NCBI RefSeq assembly: GCF_000970685.1
Contig: NZ_LAJB01000008.1
Coordinates: forward strand, 30,890-94,889
Origin: Domibacillus indicus
Lineage (GTDB): Bacteria > Bacillota > Bacilli > Bacillales > Domibacillaceae
Direction: 5' to 3'
Length of the DNA stretch: 64,000 nucleotides
The notes beneath the pieces are model-generated. The model searched no databases and was not told the origin of the DNA. It worked only from the letters and a program-made list of their open reading frames with translations. The position numbers and the translations under genes were made by a program. Shown here in pieces: positions 8,917 to 17,963 of the stretch; within the stretch, counting starts at the first letter, position 1; the number at the start of each line of letters is the position of its first letter.

Positions 8917-8931
8917 TTAAAGCGCTTACAA
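8917..8931. promoter_or_regulatory. Probable cre site upstream of the AraC-type regulator
   Basis: Read on the minus strand, TTGTAAGCGCTTTAA matches the CcpA consensus except for A instead of C at position 14. It lies 23-37 bases upstream of the start codon, a road-block position. This would put the regulator itself under glucose repression. The remaining region 8932-9198 holds no gene that I can support. Confidence 0.5.
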
Positions 8932-9198
8932 AGATTATCCATTATATTACTCAAAGAAGTCAATATGATTTCAGAAGCATTAATGAGAAAAGAAATAAAA
9001 CCGACAAATAAAAAGCAGACCGCAGTTCATGATCCTGCTTTTGAAAAAAGACCGCGCATTTCCGGCTGATTTGTTCATTCATCATTATTGCCCGGGCAAT
9101 AAGAAATATTTACACAACGACCTTACTTAATAATACTGATGTATTATTTTTGAATTCTCTTTTCCTCTGTTACACTGAAAAGCGAGGGAGGGATATAA

Positions 9199-9720
9199 AT
9201 GCGTTTAGCAGGAAAGAAAGTGATCGCGCTTGTTGAAGAGGAATTTGAAGATTTAGAGCTCTGGTATCCAATTTTGCGCCTGCAGGAGGAAGGAGCGGAC
9301 GTACACCTTGTCGGCAAGGAAGCCGGCAAAAAGTATACAGGCAAGTACGGAGTGCCGGCAACCGCAGACTATTCGTTTGAAGAAATAAATGCAGACCAAT
9401 ACGATGCCATTCTGGTACCGGGCGGATGGGCGCCGGACAAGCTGCGCCGTTACCCCGAAGTACTTCATTTTGTCCGTGCTATGAATGATTCAAAAAAACC
9501 GATCGGCCAAATTTGTCATGCCGGCTGGGTGCTTATTTCAGCAAACATTCTGCACGGGAAGAATGTGACCAGCACACCCGGAATTAAAGATGATATGACG
9601 AATGCCGGTGCAGCCTGGCATGATGAGCCGGTCGTAGTAGATGGCCATATTGTATCAAGCCGGCGCCCGCCAGACCTTCCTCCGTATGTGAAAGCCTTTG
9701 CGGACAAGCTGGCGGAATAA
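9199..9720 (+). CDS. DJ-1/PfpI family protein (glyoxalase/deglycase or protease-like)
   Basis: 173 residues covering one complete DJ-1/PfpI domain. The nucleophile elbow contains Cys in GQICHAGW (about residue 107), preceded by VPGGWAPDKLRR and an acidic residue in EEEFEDLE near the N-terminus. Family members act on methylglyoxal or glycation adducts or as stress proteins; which applies here cannot be told from sequence. GAGGGAGGG precedes the ATG by eight bases. It is a single-gene unit convergent with the gal cluster and followed by a palindromic repeat (9777-9864). Confidence 0.85.
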   Translation: MRLAGKKVIALVEEEFEDLELWYPILRLQEEGADVHLVGKEAGKKYTGKYGVPATADYSFEEINADQYDAILVPGGWAPDKLRRYPEVLHFVRAMNDSKKPIGQICHAGWVLISANILHGKNVTSTPGIKDDMTNAGAAWHDEPVVVDGHIVSSRRPPDLPPYVKAFADKLAE

Positions 9721-9776
9721 AAAAGAGACCGCTGTCCAAATAGGAAGCAGTCTTCTTGAAGAGCGATAATTTTTAT

Positions 9777-9864
9777 TTTGGGGCGGTTTCTTATGCTTTA
9801 AAGGCGGGGTATACTTTTACCGCCCCAGGCATCATAATTACCGCCCTAAATTTTAGTACACCGG
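9777..9864. repeat. GGGCGGT/ACCGCCC palindromic intergenic repeat, copy 1
   Basis: Contains TTTTGGGGCGGT, AAAGGCGGGGTA, TTTTACCGCCCC and TTACCGCCCT in order, able to form alternative hairpins. The same order of blocks, with the ends TTTTGGGGCGGT and ACCGGCT, occurs at 44415-44525. It lies between the convergent DJ-1 and galR-like genes and may act as a bidirectional terminator. Confidence 0.7.
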
Positions 9865-9872
9865 CTTCCATT

Positions 9873-10889
<1,017 letters not shown>

Positions 10890-12368
10890 TTAAAGTTGCT
10901 TTAAAAAACGGGCGAATCCCGCTCTTCCTTCTACTGTCTGCTTGAAGACGCCACAATCCTCCAGGCCTCTTAAAAATTTCGCCGCCACTGCCTGGCGGAC
11001 AAATTCATCTGCATTTTCCTGCCCGTCATATGCCTTACGCAGTTCTTCTGCCCATTTGAGATGCTCTTCTTTTACTTTTCCAGATCCATCCGCTACGAAG
11101 GCCGCGACTTCGCTTAACTCTTCTTTTAAACGTGACGGCAGCACGGCCAGCCCCATTACTTCAATTAATCCGATATTTTCACGCTTAATATGGTGAATAT
11201 CGGCATGCGGATGAAATAAGCCGAGAGGGTGTTCCTCTGTTGTCCGGTTATTGCGCAGGACCAGATCCAATTCATAAACAGAGCCGCGCTTTCGGGCAAT
11301 CGGTGTAATGGTATTATGGCGGGTGCTTCCTGTGAAAGAATAAATATCGCAGGCTTTGTCATCAAACGTTTTCCAGGAGTTTAATATATAATCGGCCGCC
11401 GCGGCCAATTCATTCCGGTCTTCACTTTTCAGCCGGATAACGGACATTGGCCAGTACAGGGTAACGCCCTCCACTGCCGGGAAGCGTTCCATTGAAAACG
11501 ACAGGTCCTCTCTTGCTTTCGCCATCGCAAATTCATATCGGCCTCCCTGGTAATGGTCATGGGTTAAAATAGACCCCCCCACGATCGGCAAATCAGCATT
11601 GGAGCCAGCGAAATAATGCGGAAACTGGGAAACAAAATCAAGAAGCCGTTCAAACCCTTCCCGGTCAATTTTCATATCACGGTGTTCACCCGATAATAAA
11701 ATACAATGTTCATTGTAATATAAATATGGAGAATACTGCAGGAACCATTCCTCACCGCCAAGCTCGACCGGAATAATCCGGTGATTGGCGCGGGCAGGAT
11801 GATTCGCATGCCCTTCATATCCTTCATTCTCTACACAAAGCAGGCATTTTGGGTAATTTGTCTCCGGCTCCGGGCGCAGCTTTGCCCGGGCAATTTCAGC
11901 CGGATCTTTTTCCGGCTTCGATAAATTAATAGTAATATCAATTTCTCCATAATCGGTTGATGCTTTATAAGAAATATTTTTAGCAATCCGCTTTGTTTGA
12001 ATATAATTGGAATTTCGGCTCATATTATAAAAGAAATCGGTTGCCTGCTGCGGGGAAGACTGATAGTTTTCCCAGAATTCGCGGGCAATTTCGGACGGCT
12101 TTGATATAAAAACATTCATAAGATCAGCGGCAAACATTTCTTTATCCTCTAAAAATGGCTGAACAATTCCTTTTCCAACTGCATATTCGGTAATTTTTTC
12201 TGCCAGATCTGGAATTGATATCTCTGTTTTTTCTCCGTCGGGCTGTTCAAAATTGTTCTCTTCCAGCAGGGCAAGCAGCCGGTTCCTTGTATACACATGG
12301 TCCCTTTTTTCAATCAGCCCCGCTGTTTGAGCTTTGCTGATAAGTTCTTCAATATAAGCAAAGATCAT
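10890..12368 (-). CDS. galT: UDP-glucose--hexose-1-phosphate uridylyltransferase (GalT, class II)
   Basis: 492 residues, the length of the Gram-positive class II GalT, which differs from the shorter E. coli-type enzyme. Recognisable blocks are YPKCLLCVENEGYEGHANHP and SILTHDHYQGG. It transfers UMP from UDP-glucose to galactose-1-phosphate in the Leloir pathway, in the cytoplasm. The start codon overlaps the galE stop as ATGA (12365-12368), so the two are translationally coupled. Confidence 0.95.
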   Translation of the reverse strand: MIFAYIEELISKAQTAGLIEKRDHVYTRNRLLALLEENNFEQPDGEKTEISIPDLAEKITEYAVGKGIVQPFLEDKEMFAADLMNVFISKPSEIAREFWENYQSSPQQATDFFYNMSRNSNYIQTKRIAKNISYKASTDYGEIDITINLSKPEKDPAEIARAKLRPEPETNYPKCLLCVENEGYEGHANHPARANHRIIPVELGGEEWFLQYSPYLYYNEHCILLSGEHRDMKIDREGFERLLDFVSQFPHYFAGSNADLPIVGGSILTHDHYQGGRYEFAMAKAREDLSFSMERFPAVEGVTLYWPMSVIRLKSEDRNELAAAADYILNSWKTFDDKACDIYSFTGSTRHNTITPIARKRGSVYELDLVLRNNRTTEEHPLGLFHPHADIHHIKRENIGLIEVMGLAVLPSRLKEELSEVAAFVADGSGKVKEEHLKWAEELRKAYDGQENADEFVRQAVAAKFLRGLEDCGVFKQTVEGRAGFARFLKQL

Positions 12369-13366
12369 GAGCGGTCTGCTCCCTTATAGCCGTGAGGATG
12401 ATGCTGATGCCAGTTCCACGCGTCGCGGATAATGGTCACAATGTCGGTCCGTGACGGAGACCACTCCAATGTTTTCCGCGCTTTTTCAGAAGAAGCGATT
12501 AATACTGCCGGATCACCCGCGCGTTTTTCACCAATTACAGCTGGAATTTTGTGCCCTGTAACTGTGCGGGCTGTTTCGACAATTTCTTTGACTGAAAAGC
12601 CCTGGTTAGACCCCAGGTTAAAAATGTCGCTTTCGCCGCCTTCTTTTAAATAGTCCAGCGCCAGAATATGGGCATCAACCAGGTCTTCTACATGGATGTA
12701 ATCACGAATGCATGTTCCATCCTCTGTCGGGTAATCCTCTCCAAAGATCGTAATATGCTCCCGCTGTCCGTTAGCCACCTGCAGAACCAGCGGAATTAAA
12801 TGGGTTTCAGGCTCGTGATCTTCTCCAATCACTCCCGATGCACTTGCGCCGGCTACATTAAAGTAACGGAGGGAAACGAATTTTGTTCCATGCGCTGCAT
12901 CACACCATTTCATCATCCGTTCCATCGCCAGCTTTGTTTCGCCGTACGCACTTGTTGGAGCAGTTGGCGCTTCTTCAGTAATGGGCATTTTCTTTTGCTC
13001 GCCGTATGTGGCAGCGGAAGATGAAAAGACGATATTCTTTACTCCGTGCTTAATCATCGTTTCAAGGAGGATCTGTGTGCCAAATACATTGTTGTCGTAA
13101 TATTTCAGTGGATTTTCCATTGATTCGCCGACAAGAGAATTGGCAGCAAAGTGAACAACCTGGTCAATTTGCTCATGTTCGAATACTTCATTTAAAAAGT
13201 CCCGGTCACGAATATCCCCTTTGTAAAATTGAACTCCTTCTGGTACTGATTCCTCATGCCCTGTTTCTAAATTATCAATCACCACAATATCACGATTTTG
13301 TGCCAGAAGCGCCCGGACTGCATGAGATCCAATATATCCTGCTCCACCTACAACTGCAATACTCAT
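12365..13366 (-). CDS. galE: UDP-glucose 4-epimerase (GalE)
   Basis: 333 residues of the extended short-chain dehydrogenase fold. The NAD-binding GGAGYIGSH is at residues 7-15, and the catalytic YGETK motif (YxxxK) follows SSSAATYGEQ. Interconverts UDP-galactose and UDP-glucose. The reading frame extends to 13441, but the proper start is the ATG at 13366 with GGAGGAGGAAACGGT in front; it overlaps the galK stop as ATGA. Middle gene of the Leloir operon. Confidence 0.95.
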   Translation of the reverse strand: MSIAVVGGAGYIGSHAVRALLAQNRDIVVIDNLETGHEESVPEGVQFYKGDIRDRDFLNEVFEHEQIDQVVHFAANSLVGESMENPLKYYDNNVFGTQILLETMIKHGVKNIVFSSSAATYGEQKKMPITEEAPTAPTSAYGETKLAMERMMKWCDAAHGTKFVSLRYFNVAGASASGVIGEDHEPETHLIPLVLQVANGQREHITIFGEDYPTEDGTCIRDYIHVEDLVDAHILALDYLKEGGESDIFNLGSNQGFSVKEIVETARTVTGHKIPAVIGEKRAGDPAVLIASSEKARKTLEWSPSRTDIVTIIRDAWNWHQHHPHGYKGADRS

Positions 13367-14544
13367 ACCGTTTCCTCCTCCGTTAATTCGCGCGCACCGC
13401 CGCCGATATTGGCCATATAAAACGCCGCTTCGATGCCGCATTCTTCTTTATACCGTTTTCCTACTTCCTGAATAAATGAATCTATGTTTTCATTTTTCAC
13501 AATGGCAATGGCACAGCCTCCAAATCCAGCGCCGGTCATACGCGCCCCGATAACACCCGGCTGCTCCCACGCCGTTTGAACAAGCGTGTCCAGCTCTTTT
13601 CCGGTTACTTCATAATCACGTTCAAGTGAGCGGTGCGATTCATTCATCAAGCGCCCGACAGCTTCCAGGTTTCCTTCCTTCAGCTTGTTTAACGCTTCAA
13701 TCGTCCGGGCATTCTCATAAACAGCGTGCCTGGCCCGCTTTTCTAAAACAGCATCCCCAATTGCCGGGCGGTGCTGGTCAAATTGTTCAACTGTCAGCTC
13801 ACCTAATGATGTAACATGTATTTGTTTCTGCAGCCTTTTTACTGCTTCCTCACACTCGCTTCGCCGTTCATTGTACTTAGATGAAGCAAGCTCACGGCGT
13901 TTGTTCGTATTCATTATAACAATGCTTGCATCCGGGAGCTCGATTGGCGCATATTGATATTCAAGTGTTTCACAGTTAAGCCAAATCGCCGCTCCTTCTT
14001 TTCCCATCCCAATGGCAAACTGATCCATAATGCCGCTGTTTACACCAATGTAATTGTTCTCAACCTTCTGTCCGATTTTCACCATTTCAACACGGTCAAT
14101 CGATAAATTGAATAATCCTTCAAGCATCACCCCGGTTGCCAGCTCAATAGAAGCCGAAGAAGAAAGGCCGGCACCATTTGGAATATTGCCGTAAAAAAGA
14201 ATGTCATATCCTTTACTAATTGGATAGCCTGCTTCAATCATCAGTTTCGTCATGCCTTTCGGATAGTTCGTCCAGCTGTCTTCTTCTTTGTAATGAAGTG
14301 CCTGAAGTGAGCTTTCTATAATGCCTTTTTCCGCAAAATTGACCGAGTAAAAACGAAGCTGATCATCCTCGCGCTTTGCTGCCAGAGCATACGTACCAAA
14401 TGTAATAGCAAGTGGAAAAACGTGTCCGCCATTGTAATCGGTATGCTCTCCGATTAAATTAATTCGACCTGGCGCAAAAAAGATCCTCTCTGCCTGCTTC
14501 CCAAAGACTTCTTTAAATTTTAATTTTAATGATTTTAAATTCAT
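13363..14544 (-). CDS. galK: Galactokinase (GalK)
   Basis: 393 residues of the GHMP kinase family. The substrate signature GRINLIGEHTDYNGG is at about 26-40, the ATP-binding PNGAGLSSSAS near 125, and the C-terminal motif GARMTGAGFGGCAIA near 340. Phosphorylates galactose as the first Leloir step. First gene of the operon galK-galE-galT-galR. AAAGGGGGCG precedes the ATG, and a cre-like sequence overlaps this site. Confidence 0.95.
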   Translation of the reverse strand: MNLKSLKLKFKEVFGKQAERIFFAPGRINLIGEHTDYNGGHVFPLAITFGTYALAAKREDDQLRFYSVNFAEKGIIESSLQALHYKEEDSWTNYPKGMTKLMIEAGYPISKGYDILFYGNIPNGAGLSSSASIELATGVMLEGLFNLSIDRVEMVKIGQKVENNYIGVNSGIMDQFAIGMGKEGAAIWLNCETLEYQYAPIELPDASIVIMNTNKRRELASSKYNERRSECEEAVKRLQKQIHVTSLGELTVEQFDQHRPAIGDAVLEKRARHAVYENARTIEALNKLKEGNLEAVGRLMNESHRSLERDYEVTGKELDTLVQTAWEQPGVIGARMTGAGFGGCAIAIVKNENIDSFIQEVGKRYKEECGIEAAFYMANIGGGARELTEEETV

Positions 14545-14557
14545 GAAAGCGCCCCCT
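14543..14557. promoter_or_regulatory. Cre-like sequence over the galK start
   Basis: ATGAAAGCGCCCCCT agrees with the CcpA consensus except at the W of position 11. It covers the start codon and ribosome binding site of galK, so binding would block transcription elongation. Moderate support only, since the C-run is partly the ribosome binding site itself. Confidence 0.35.
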
Positions 14558-14580
14558 TTTTTACTTCAATTTAACTTATA

Positions 14581-14612
14581 TTTTACTAAAAGTAAATATT
14601 TTTTTAGTAAAA
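14581..14612. promoter_or_regulatory. Inverted repeat upstream of galK, candidate GalR operator
   Basis: Arms TTTTACTAAAA (14581-14591) and TTTTAGTAAAA (14602-14612) are perfect 11-bp inverted repeats with a 10-bp spacer, centred about 50 bases upstream of galK in an A/T-rich promoter region. It is the only strong dyad in front of the operon that encodes a GalR-like repressor. Confidence 0.5.
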
Positions 14613-14647
14613 ATTATTCCTTCAGCCATAAAATTTTCAAAAAAAAA

Positions 14648-14678
14648 ATAAGACCGTCGATTTTATCGACAGTCTTAT
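14648..14678 (-). terminator. Rho-independent terminator of the secreted-protein gene
   Basis: 14-bp stem (14648-14661 with 14665-14678, one mismatch) with a 3-base loop, followed on the minus strand by a run of U from 14647 down. Confidence 0.9.
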
Positions 14679-14697
14679 AAAAGTTGGATTTTCCATT

Positions 14698-15573
14698 TTA
14701 TGGTTTCATTGTCATCCAGCTGCCGACATGGTGAACAGCCGTGCCGCCGAACGCTGAAGAATTTGCGTAAAATGCCTGTACTGCAGCCAATTCATTTTTC
14801 ATTGCCGCTTCGCCTTCTTCAAAAAAAGAAATATTATCTCCTTCGCCGGTTTCTCCTGTCTCAACCCCAACTACAAGCAGCTTTCCATGCTTTTGAGCCA
14901 TAGCGATTTCATTTTTGACAAATTCAATAATAAGAGGCGCGCTGTCGCGATAAGCCATAATCGTTACGCTGTTTGTATTGGCAATTACCCATTCCGCTAA
15001 ATTTCCTTTTCCATACGTATTTTTATAGGCTATTTCATCAAACCAGAATGGCATGTCGGCTTCAAGCGGAATTTTCAAAGAAGCTGCGCTGCTTTTTGCT
15101 TTCAGCAATAGAGCCTGGTAGGATTTAATTGCTGCTGCTTGATTTGATGTCCAGCCGCTGTATAAGTAAGGCTCTACATCCAAATGAATGCCGGCAAATT
15201 TCTGGCTGGCCGCTGAACCGTTTTGATAGCTGCTGAGCCACTGTATAAGCTGGTCCTGGCTCGTGTATCCCTTTGGAGCCACCCAGCCCGGCGCTCCATC
15301 AAGCGCATAAATTTTCATTCCTCTGGCAGCGGCTTTTTCAATAAAGCTGCGGTATACATTCACAGAAACATCACGGTCAATTTGTACATACACTTTATTT
15401 ACCTGCTTGCTTTCCAAAAAAGCCAGTGTTCCTGCTTCATCATTGACAATCATCCATGGGTTCCAGAGCCAGGTCGCCTGGCCGTTTGGCGCAGAAGCCT
15501 CTGCGTTAAGCCGGGGACCCGAGGAAGCGAGCAGCACAAAAAACAAAGCTGAAACGATTATTTTTTTCAACAC
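14698..15573 (-). CDS. Secreted TIM-barrel-like protein under c-di-GMP riboswitch control (function unknown)
   Basis: 291 residues with a Sec signal peptide (basic MLKK, hydrophobic IIVSALFFVLLASS, likely cleavage after LNA or AEA). The mature part has alternating strands and helices with glycosidase-like barrel features: VYVQIDRDVS, MKIYALDGAPGW, FAGIHLDVEPY (a DxE pair at about 130), VTIMAYRD and LLVVGVETGE. I do not recognise a named family; a glycoside hydrolase-like role on exopolysaccharide or cell wall is an inference. The start is a GTG with GGAGGG six bases upstream. A c-di-GMP-I riboswitch precedes it, suggesting a role in the motile/sessile switch. Confidence 0.8.
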   Translation of the reverse strand: MLKKIIVSALFFVLLASSGPRLNAEASAPNGQATWLWNPWMIVNDEAGTLAFLESKQVNKVYVQIDRDVSVNVYRSFIEKAAARGMKIYALDGAPGWVAPKGYTSQDQLIQWLSSYQNGSAASQKFAGIHLDVEPYLYSGWTSNQAAAIKSYQALLLKAKSSAASLKIPLEADMPFWFDEIAYKNTYGKGNLAEWVIANTNSVTIMAYRDSAPLIIEFVKNEIAMAQKHGKLLVVGVETGETGEGDNISFFEEGEAAMKNELAAVQAFYANSSAFGGTAVHHVGSWMTMKP

Positions 15574-15579
15574 AAAAAG

Positions 15580-15612
15580 CCCTCCATTCTGTCAGCCGGG
15601 ACTCACAGAATG
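15580..15612 (-). promoter_or_regulatory. Expression platform hairpin next to the ribosome binding site
   Basis: CATTCTGT (minus strand, 15605-15612) pairs with ACAGAATG (15585-15592), and the GGAGGG ribosome binding site (15580-15585) touches the 3' arm, followed by CTTTTT. This can work as a translational gate or weak terminator for the riboswitch above it. Confidence 0.5.
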
Positions 15613-15705
15613 AGAGCCTGGCAACCTGACGACCATATGCTTATTAAGCATTTAGGCTCACGGCTTTGCGTCCTTTCCTTTCGGAGAAGTTTGCCTTTTA
15701 CAGAT
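15613..15705 (-). ncRNA. Cyclic di-GMP-I (GEMM) riboswitch aptamer
   Basis: On the minus strand the conserved blocks appear in order: GGCAAAC (15689-15695), GAAAGG, GGACGCAAAGCC, GCCTAA, then a small hairpin (ATGCTTAATAAGCAT) and finally CAGGTTGCC (15620-15628). These are the hallmarks of the GEMM-I class that binds c-di-GMP. Located about 45-130 bases upstream of the secreted-protein gene. Confidence 0.88.
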
Positions 15706-15763
15706 TATTTTGTACCACTATTATACATCCCATAAATACTTTTTGCCTAGTCCTTTTATCAGA

Positions 15764-16504
15764 TTACATTACTAAAAGAAGGGCTGCTGCTGTCGGCGTT
15801 AAAATAATCGCCGATTTTAGTAAAGGCTTAGGCACTATATTTGTGAACTTTGCTCCCAGATAAGCCCCGCATGCCGTACCGATTAAGACTTTCAGCAGCA
15901 GGAAAAAGTCGATAAAGCCTTCCGAAAGGTATCCCGCCCCTCCTCCAATTGCAAGCGGGACAATCACAAGCATAGTTGTTCCAACAGACTGACGGATCGT
16001 TAAATGCAAAAGAATCATTAAGCCTATTTGAATAAAAGGTGCCGATCCAATCCCAAATGTGCCCGACAGCACTCCTGCCAGCAGGCCCAAAAACATACTT
16101 TTGAGAAAAACTATGTACCTTCTTTCATCAATTTCCTTTGAAGTCTCCTGTAAGAAAAATAATTTCACTGCCAGCAGAAGCGCTGATAAAAACAGCATGC
16201 CTGCTGTGAGCCAATGCAGGGACTCATCCGGTATAACAGCTGCCAGCCTGGCGCCGCCAAACGAACCGGCCGCTGCAAATCCTCCGACGATCAGCCCTAT
16301 CTTCAAATGGATATTTCCTTCCCGATAATGGCTGAACGCCCCGGATATGCTTGTAAATGCCATTGCCGCCAGTGACGTGCCGAGTGCCATATGAATGGGT
16401 ATATGAAAAAATACCGTTAACACCGCAATAACAAAGCCGGCACCTCCCGCTCCAATAAAGCCGAACAGTGTGCCCAGCAAAAACATTGTGAGTACAATAA
16501 GCAT
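15764..16504 (-). CDS. TauE/SafE family sulfite/anion exporter
   Basis: 246 residues with eight hydrophobic helices and the duplicated TauE/SafE pattern: first half GTLFGFIGAGGAGFVIAVL, second half LLAGVLSGTFGIGSAPFIQI. Members export sulfite, sulfonates or other small organic anions, or import them; the substrate here is unknown. The spacing from GGAG to the ATG is long (12 bases), so the start is slightly uncertain. Single-gene unit between the c-di-GMP-controlled gene and the dehydrogenase gene. Confidence 0.85.
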   Translation of the reverse strand: MLIVLTMFLLGTLFGFIGAGGAGFVIAVLTVFFHIPIHMALGTSLAAMAFTSISGAFSHYREGNIHLKIGLIVGGFAAAGSFGGARLAAVIPDESLHWLTAGMLFLSALLLAVKLFFLQETSKEIDERRYIVFLKSMFLGLLAGVLSGTFGIGSAPFIQIGLMILLHLTIRQSVGTTMLVIVPLAIGGGAGYLSEGFIDFFLLLKVLIGTACGAYLGAKFTNIVPKPLLKSAIILTPTAAALLLVM

Positions 16505-16612
16505 TTATCTATTCATCTCCAGCTTCTTCTAATCTGTTTTCCATTTTAACAAAATAGAAAAAAGCCGCGCGGAAAATGAATTTCTTTCCTGCAGCTCTTT
16601 CAACTTCTTTTT

Positions 16613-17671
16613 TTATTTCTTTTTCAGCCGTGCAATGATTTCATCGGTTACATCCTTCGTGGAATGCCTGCCGCCAATATCGCGTGTTAAAAAGCCATCG
16701 CTTGTCACGCTTTCAACAGTGTCGAGCAGCACCCGGCCCAGTTCTTCCTCGCCGAAATGGTCAAGCATCATTTTCGCCGTCCAGATCTGGCCAATTGGAT
16801 TGGCCAGCCCTTTGCCCGCAATGTCAGGCGCTGAGCCATGCACGGGCTCGAACATAGACGGATACTTGCCGTTTACATTAATATTCGCCGCTGGGGCAAT
16901 ACCGATGCTGCCCATAATGGCTGCCCCAAGGTCAGTTAAAATATCCCCAAATAAATTGCTGGCTACGATCACATCAAACCGGTCAGGCTGGGTGACAAAA
17001 AAGGCAGCTAATGCATCAATGTGCTGGGAATCGGTTTGAATACCAGGGTAATCTTTAGCCACATCTTCGAAAACGCTGTCCCAAAACGGCATAGAATACA
17101 CAATCCCATTCGATTTCGTCGCGCTTGTAACACGGCTGTTTCGTTTTTTTGCCAGGTCAAATGCAAAACGCATGGCACGCTCGGTTGCTTTTCGCGAAAA
17201 AACAGCATTTTGAATGGCGATCTCATCATCTCCTTGATACATTTTCCCGCCAATCGAGCTGTACTCTCCTTCACTGTTTTCCCGGACAACCATAATATCG
17301 AAATCTTTTGGATTCAACAGCGGCGAGCGAATCCCTTTGATCACTTTTGCCGGGCGAAGATTGATAGACTGCTCAAACTCACGGCGTATTTTAATAAGCA
17401 GGCCCCATAGTGATATGTGATCCGGCACAAGATTTGGATCACCGACCGCTCCCAGGAAGATGCCATCGAATTGAGAGAGCTGGTTCATTCCATCTTCCGG
17501 CATCATAGCTCCATGTTCCAGGTAATAACGGCAGTTCCACGGGAAATCGGTAAATTCAAAAGATAATCCTCCATGGATATCTGATACCGTTTTCAAAATT
17601 TCCGTTGCCGCTGCGACTACTTCTGTTCCGATCCCATCTCCGGGAATGTTAGCAATTTTCAATTGTTTCAT
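16613..17671 (-). CDS. Tartrate dehydrogenase/decarboxylase or D-malate dehydrogenase (YcsA/TtuC type)
   Basis: 352 residues of the isocitrate/isopropylmalate dehydrogenase family. NIPGDGIGTEV at the N-terminus, the substrate-binding arginine segment around KIRREFEQSINLRPAK, VVRENSEGEYSS, and the metal-binding aspartates in NLFGDILTDLGAA. The pattern is closest to YcsA/DmlA-like enzymes oxidising D-malate or tartrate with NAD and Mn. AAGGAGGAATAG precedes the ATG. A GntR-family gene lies upstream on the same strand and a perfect palindrome lies in its leader, suggesting substrate-dependent control. Confidence 0.87.
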   Translation of the reverse strand: MKQLKIANIPGDGIGTEVVAAATEILKTVSDIHGGLSFEFTDFPWNCRYYLEHGAMMPEDGMNQLSQFDGIFLGAVGDPNLVPDHISLWGLLIKIRREFEQSINLRPAKVIKGIRSPLLNPKDFDIMVVRENSEGEYSSIGGKMYQGDDEIAIQNAVFSRKATERAMRFAFDLAKKRNSRVTSATKSNGIVYSMPFWDSVFEDVAKDYPGIQTDSQHIDALAAFFVTQPDRFDVIVASNLFGDILTDLGAAIMGSIGIAPAANINVNGKYPSMFEPVHGSAPDIAGKGLANPIGQIWTAKMMLDHFGEEELGRVLLDTVESVTSDGFLTRDIGGRHSTKDVTDEIIARLKKK

Positions 17672-17688
17672 ACTCTATTCCTCCTTTT

Positions 17689-17703
17689 AGTCGACAGTCG
17701 ACT
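17689..17703. promoter_or_regulatory. Palindrome AGTCGACAGTCGACT, candidate GntR/FCD operator
   Basis: A perfect 7-1-7 palindrome just upstream of the dehydrogenase ribosome binding site. GntR proteins with FCD domains typically bind short palindromes with GTnnAC-like cores, and the only such regulator in the neighbourhood is encoded immediately upstream. Confidence 0.55.
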
Positions 17704-17963
17704 GTATTTTCTTTAGTTTACTAAATTAACGGTTTGCCGGCAATAAAAAAAAGAGCTATTTCTCGTTTTCAGCATACAAACACATTCACCTGGAGCCGGA
17801 CAGATACAGACTCCTTCGATACAGTAAACCGGAAGACCTCGCAGGCTCAAGGCCGAAGACGGACAGGTGAGACAGACGGCGCAGCGTGCCGGCTGGTCCA
17901 TCGTTCGCCTCATAGAAAAAGAGCAGCCGGCAGCCGCAGCCCCTTGCAAGACTGCCCATCGCC

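Noticed and set aside
9085..9096. Palindrome TTGCCCGGGCAA between the AraC-type and DJ-1 genes
   Set aside because: Short, without U-run or known operator identity; kept out of the feature list.
17713..17949. Cysteine-rich minus-strand ORF of 78 codons between the GntR and dehydrogenase genes
   Set aside because: Ten cysteines look striking, but the ORF starts with TTG and lacks a ribosome binding site. The opposite strand is also open, and there is no family I recognise.
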